The notes below the pieces were generated by a model. That model made no database searches. It was not told where the DNA came from and saw nothing but the letters and a program-made list of their open reading frames with translations. Source: Spirochaetae bacterium HGW-Spirochaetae-7 (GTDB lineage Bacteria; Spirochaetota; Spirochaetia; Treponematales; UBA12059). From it: 7,715 nt of DNA. The position numbers were made by a program, and so were the translations under genes. Below, piece after piece: positions 5,756 through 7,715 of the stretch; position 1 is the first letter of the stretch; every line of letters begins with the position of its first letter. The DNA lies in contig PGXR01000146.1 in the NCBI GenBank assembly GCA_002839245.1, positions 1-7,715 of the forward strand, read 5' to 3'.

Positions 5756-6661
5756 ATGTCAGTGCTTGCCACGATTCTCTATCCGGCCGTAGTGATCATC
5801 GTCTTCCTGTTTTTTGCCGGTATCCGGGTGATACGCCCGACGCACCGCGGACTCATCGAGATGTTCGGAAAGTATCGTCGCTTCGCGGAGCCGGGATTCC
5901 ACTGGATTTTCCCGGGTATCGAGAAAATGTATCGCGTAAATACGACCGAGCAGATGATCGACGCGGAACCGCAGGAAATAATCACCAACGACAACCTCAA
6001 CGCCCGCGTCGACGCGCAGGTCTATTTCCGTATCAAGTCGGAGGAAGCGAACGTCAAGGCCGCCATCTACAACGTCAATGATTACCGTATACAGATCGTC
6101 AGCCTGGCAAGGACGACCTTGCGCAACATCATCGGCACCCTGACGCTGAAGAGCGCGAACAGCGAACGCAGCAAGATCAATTCTGAACTGCTCCGCACCC
6201 TGCTCGACGAGACCAGCAGCTGGGGCATCGACGTGGTCCGTACGGAGCTCAAGGAGATCGATCCGCCCAAGGATGTCCAGGAGACGATGAACAAGGTAGT
6301 CAAGGCCGAGAACGAGAAAATCGCGGCGATAGATTTTGCGACGGCGACCGAAACCATGGCCGACGGACAGAAGCGCGCGGAGATCAAGAAGGCGGAGGGC
6401 ATCAGGCAGGCGGAGATCCTCAAGGCCGAGGGCGAAGCGCAGGCGATACAGCTGGTCAACGAGGCCGCCGACAGGTATTTCGTCGGCAATGCCCAGACGC
6501 TCAGGAAGCTGCAGGCCGTCGAGGAAGCCATGCGCAACAACGCGAAGATAATCCTTCCCGTCGACGGGCAGCTCGTCAACGTCATAGGCGACCTCGCGGG
6601 CATCCCGATTCCCAAGGACAAGGCTACGCTTCCGAATCCCGTGCCAGGCCAGCAGCGCTAG
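5756..6661 (+). CDS. SPFH domain membrane protein (stomatin/prohibitin family)
   Basis: Membrane-anchored scaffold protein of the SPFH superfamily, whose members form large ring or cage oligomers and are linked to membrane microdomains and to proteases such as FtsH. The product has 301 residues. A single N-terminal membrane segment is at about 5-27, followed by the SPFH domain (about 24-190) with the stomatin-like IRPTHRGLIEMFGKY start, the strand NARVDAQVYFRI at 82-93 and the ELKEIDPPKDVQETMNKVV motif at 164-182. A charged Ala/Glu/Lys-rich coiled coil (about 183-245, repeated KAEG) and a Pro-rich tail come after. The perfect AAGGAGG lies 6 nt before the ATG. No nfeD partner gene is adjacent, unlike many bacterial stomatin loci. 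ftsH is in the same window but about 4 kb away and on the other strand. It resembles the QmcA/paraslipin branch; the branch is not certain. Confidence 0.93.
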   Translation: MSVLATILYPAVVIIVFLFFAGIRVIRPTHRGLIEMFGKYRRFAEPGFHWIFPGIEKMYRVNTTEQMIDAEPQEIITNDNLNARVDAQVYFRIKSEEANVKAAIYNVNDYRIQIVSLARTTLRNIIGTLTLKSANSERSKINSELLRTLLDETSSWGIDVVRTELKEIDPPKDVQETMNKVVKAENEKIAAIDFATATETMADGQKRAEIKKAEGIRQAEILKAEGEAQAIQLVNEAADRYFVGNAQTLRKLQAVEEAMRNNAKIILPVDGQLVNVIGDLAGIPIPKDKATLPNPVPGQQR

Positions 6662-6690
6662 GACCAACGGCCGTCCGCGGGCAGCAAACG

Positions 6691-6713
6691 CGCGATTCGC
6701 TTGGCGAATCGCG
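6691..6713. repeat. Perfect 10-bp hairpin after the SPFH gene
   Basis: CGCGATTCGC (6691-6700) and GCGAATCGCG (6704-6713) are perfect complements around a TTG loop. It lies 29 bp after the SPFH stop and one base before the outer pair of the large terminator. It could add to termination or protect the mRNA 3' end. Confidence 0.75.
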
Positions 6714-6714
6714 A

Positions 6715-6757
6715 CGTGAATAAAAGAACCGCCTGTAAGGCGGTTCTTTTATTCACG
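6715..6757. terminator. Two-way intrinsic terminator between the SPFH gene and tRNA-Arg
   Basis: The arms at 6715-6733 and 6739-6757 are perfectly complementary over 19 bp (core GAACCGCC / GGCGGTTC) with a TGTAA loop. The right arm contains TTCTTTTATT, giving a T-rich tail on the plus strand; the left arm, AATAAAAGAA, gives the same on the minus strand. It can thus end both the SPFH transcript and the tRNA transcript that meet here. Confidence 0.9.
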
Positions 6758-6758
6758 A

Positions 6759-6832
6759 TGATCCGGGCGGGAATCGAACCCACGACCTATTGCTTAGGAG
6801 GCAATCGCTCTATCCAACTGAGCTACCGGACC
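6759..6832 (-). tRNA. tRNA-Arg (anticodon CCT)
   Basis: The minus strand folds into a complete cloverleaf of 74 nt including the discriminator A at 6759. The acceptor stem is GGTCCGG with CCGGATC (one G-U pair), the D arm is GCTC/GAGC, and the anticodon stem ATTGC/GCAAT carries the loop CTCCTAA with anticodon CCT (plus-strand 6796-6798). The variable loop is 5 nt and the T arm is GTGGG/CCCGC with TTCGATT. It reads AGG codons, which are frequent in the neighbouring genes, for example in the SPFH coiled coil. The 3' CCA is not encoded. Only two bases separate the discriminator base and the outer pair of the two-way terminator. Confidence 0.97.
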
Positions 6833-6841
6833 CGAGCGGCG

Positions 6842-6871
6842 ATATTAGATCGAAGCGGGCGCTCCTGTCAA
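6842..6871 (-). promoter_or_regulatory. Promoter of tRNA-Arg overlapping the upstream stop codon
   Basis: On the minus strand a perfect TTGACA (6871-6866) is followed by an 18-bp spacer and TAATAT (6847-6842, 4 of 6). Nine bases then lead to the first base of the tRNA, so the leader would be only 2 or 3 nt. The -35 box shares bases with the TGA stop codon (6870-6868) of the coiled-coil gene. Confidence 0.7.
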
Positions 6872-7521
6872 CGACTGGCGCTCTTGTCGCCACTGGCGCC
6901 TTCGTCGCTGGGCGGCAACCTGGCGGCCCGCACGTCGGCTTCCGCGACAAGGCGCTCCAGCTCGGCGTAGGGATCCTTTGCGGTTTCTTCGTACCCTGTC
7001 CTTAGGTCGTCCATGTATCCGGCCAGCTCGCTCGCCTTCTTCCTGATGGCCTCGATGGCCTGGCCTTCTCCCGCCTCGGGGAGGGCCTTCATCCTGGCCA
7101 TGTCGAGCTTCAGCTGCTTGAGGGCGTTCGCGGACGAACCGAGCCTGAGCCGCAGGAGCTCGCGCTGGTCTTCGAGGTCGGCGCAGGCCTTTTCCTGACT
7201 CTCGATCTCTCCTATCGACCTGGAGTATTCGTCCTTGAGCGCCTGGCTCGCGGTGCCGGAACGCTTGGCTTCCAAGGCTGCCTTGTCGCGGCGCAAAGCC
7301 TCCGTCGGGATCGATGCGACGAGACTGTCGATGTCGTTGAGCGAATGGGACAGCAGCTTGACCTGTTCGACGTAGCGGTCGAGCATCGGGATCATGTCCT
7401 TGTCGAATTCGGCGGAGCCCTTGCCTGCCTTGAGGTCCCGCACCATCTCGTCGCGTGCCTGTTCCAAAACCTCCAGCGGCAACGCCGCCGGCCCCGCACT
7501 GAAGTTGAATACGCGTGCCAC
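6868..7521 (-). CDS. Chimeric protein: SerC-like N-terminus fused to a coiled-coil protein of unknown function
   Basis: The product has 217 residues. Residues 1-26 (beginning MARVFNFSAGPAALP, then LEVLEQARDEM) read as the N-terminus of phosphoserine aminotransferase SerC, which normally continues with a glycine, a short turn and MEMSHR. Here the match stops, and no pyridoxal-phosphate lysine region or any other SerC part follows in this frame. Residues 27-217 are a charged, soluble, probably coiled-coil protein: DRYVEQVKLLSHSLNDIDSL (48-67), a long Glu/Lys/Arg/Leu-rich helical stretch (about 73-145), KKASELAGYMDDLRTGYEE (161-179) and the end KDPYAELERLVAEADVRAA (182-200), then a polar tail. 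I do not recognise this part. The start is GTG at 7521, with AAGGAG 6 nt upstream. ATG codon 26 (7446) could be the older start of the second part. It has no aminotransferase activity by any reasonable reading. tRNA-Arg follows 35 bp downstream. Confidence 0.8.
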   Translation of the reverse strand: MARVFNFSAGPAALPLEVLEQARDEMVRDLKAGKGSAEFDKDMIPMLDRYVEQVKLLSHSLNDIDSLVASIPTEALRRDKAALEAKRSGTASQALKDEYSRSIGEIESQEKACADLEDQRELLRLRLGSSANALKQLKLDMARMKALPEAGEGQAIEAIRKKASELAGYMDDLRTGYEETAKDPYAELERLVAEADVRAARLPPSDEGASGDKSASR

Positions 7522-7624
7522 AGGGGTCTCCTTCTAGCCAGATGATCATTCCAATTTGTCACATTTGGGCCTGCCCGGGTTGGACCGGCCCGCCGTACCG
7601 AGAGCGGATCGCGGAGGATTCGAA

Positions 7625-7715
7625 ATGTTGATGCACGGACAGACACGGGGTTTCGAGTCATGGAGGCTTGGCGGAGTTGTCCTCGGTTTCGAACGCGCCG
7701 ATCTCTGCACTCTGG
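7625..7715 (+). CDS. Start of an unrecognised gene (cut by right edge)
   Basis: An ATG at 7625 is preceded by GGAGG (7613-7617) at 7-nt spacing and opens a frame that stays free of stops for 30 codons to the window end. The visible residues read MLMHGQTRGF and then ESWRLGGVVLGFERADLCTL. A second in-frame ATG is at 7631. The start is divergent from the chimeric gene, with 103 bp between them, which is room for promoters of both. I do not recognise the product; thirty codons are too few to name it or to rule out a chance frame. Confidence 0.5.
   Translation, partial: MLMHGQTRGFESWRLGGVVLGFERADLCTL

Noticed and set aside
5759..6667. Minus-strand open frame of 302 codons opposite the SPFH gene
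   Set aside because: It mirrors the SPFH gene almost exactly and reads as a charged, Leu/Asp/Arg-rich shadow; it is also antisense to a gene with a perfect ribosome binding site.
6759..6832. tRNA-Arg as an integration site for a mobile element
   Set aside because: No repeated 3' tRNA fragment, integrase or other mobile gene is visible in the window; the tRNA is flanked by a normal terminator.
6845..7549. Second minus-strand frame of 234 codons over the chimeric gene
   Set aside because: It is an Arg/Gly-rich frame-shifted shadow; the chosen frame has the ribosome binding site, family-like SerC residues and coiled-coil composition.

Overview
The window is GC-rich bacterial chromosome, densely coded and without mobile elements. 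Several signs point to a spirochaete (Spirochaetota): an FtsH with the Walker B wording IDELDAIGK, a groES with no groEL beside it, a stand-alone PTS IIA domain protein and an unusual SDF-type symporter. ATA (Ile) and AGG (Arg) codons are common for such GC-rich DNA, and the window encodes the tRNA-Arg(CCT) that reads AGG. The phylum is an inference from overall resemblance; no marker gene settles it.

Left part (1-2370): ftsH (minus, 3' end beyond the left edge) is divergent from groES (plus). The gap of about 230 bp holds a good groES promoter and two inverted repeats but no CIRCE element. groES ends in a clear intrinsic terminator. Both products are protein-quality factors: a membrane AAA+ protease and a co-chaperonin.

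Middle (2389-5606): two minus-strand genes, a dicarboxylate/amino-acid:cation symporter relative and a PtsN-like PTS IIA protein, each have a sigma70-like promoter whose -10 box ends exactly 6 nt before the ATG, with no Shine-Dalgarno sequence. Both therefore look leaderless. A MATE efflux transporter diverges from the symporter on the plus strand and has a normal ribosome binding site.

Right part (5607-7715): a stomatin/prohibitin-type SPFH membrane protein (plus) faces tRNA-Arg(CCT) (minus). They are separated by two hairpins, one a 19-bp two-way terminator. The tRNA has its own promoter, whose perfect -35 box overlaps the stop codon of the gene upstream. That upstream gene is the strangest object here: about 26 residues that read as the N-terminus of phosphoserine aminotransferase (SerC), followed in frame by an unrelated, mostly coiled-coil protein. 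A short divergent coding start, cut by the right edge, ends the window.

I see no defence system, CRISPR array, insertion sequence or phage gene. The best candidates for something new are the SerC-headed chimera, the paired leaderless promoters and the symporter that lacks its family's usual substrate and sodium residues.
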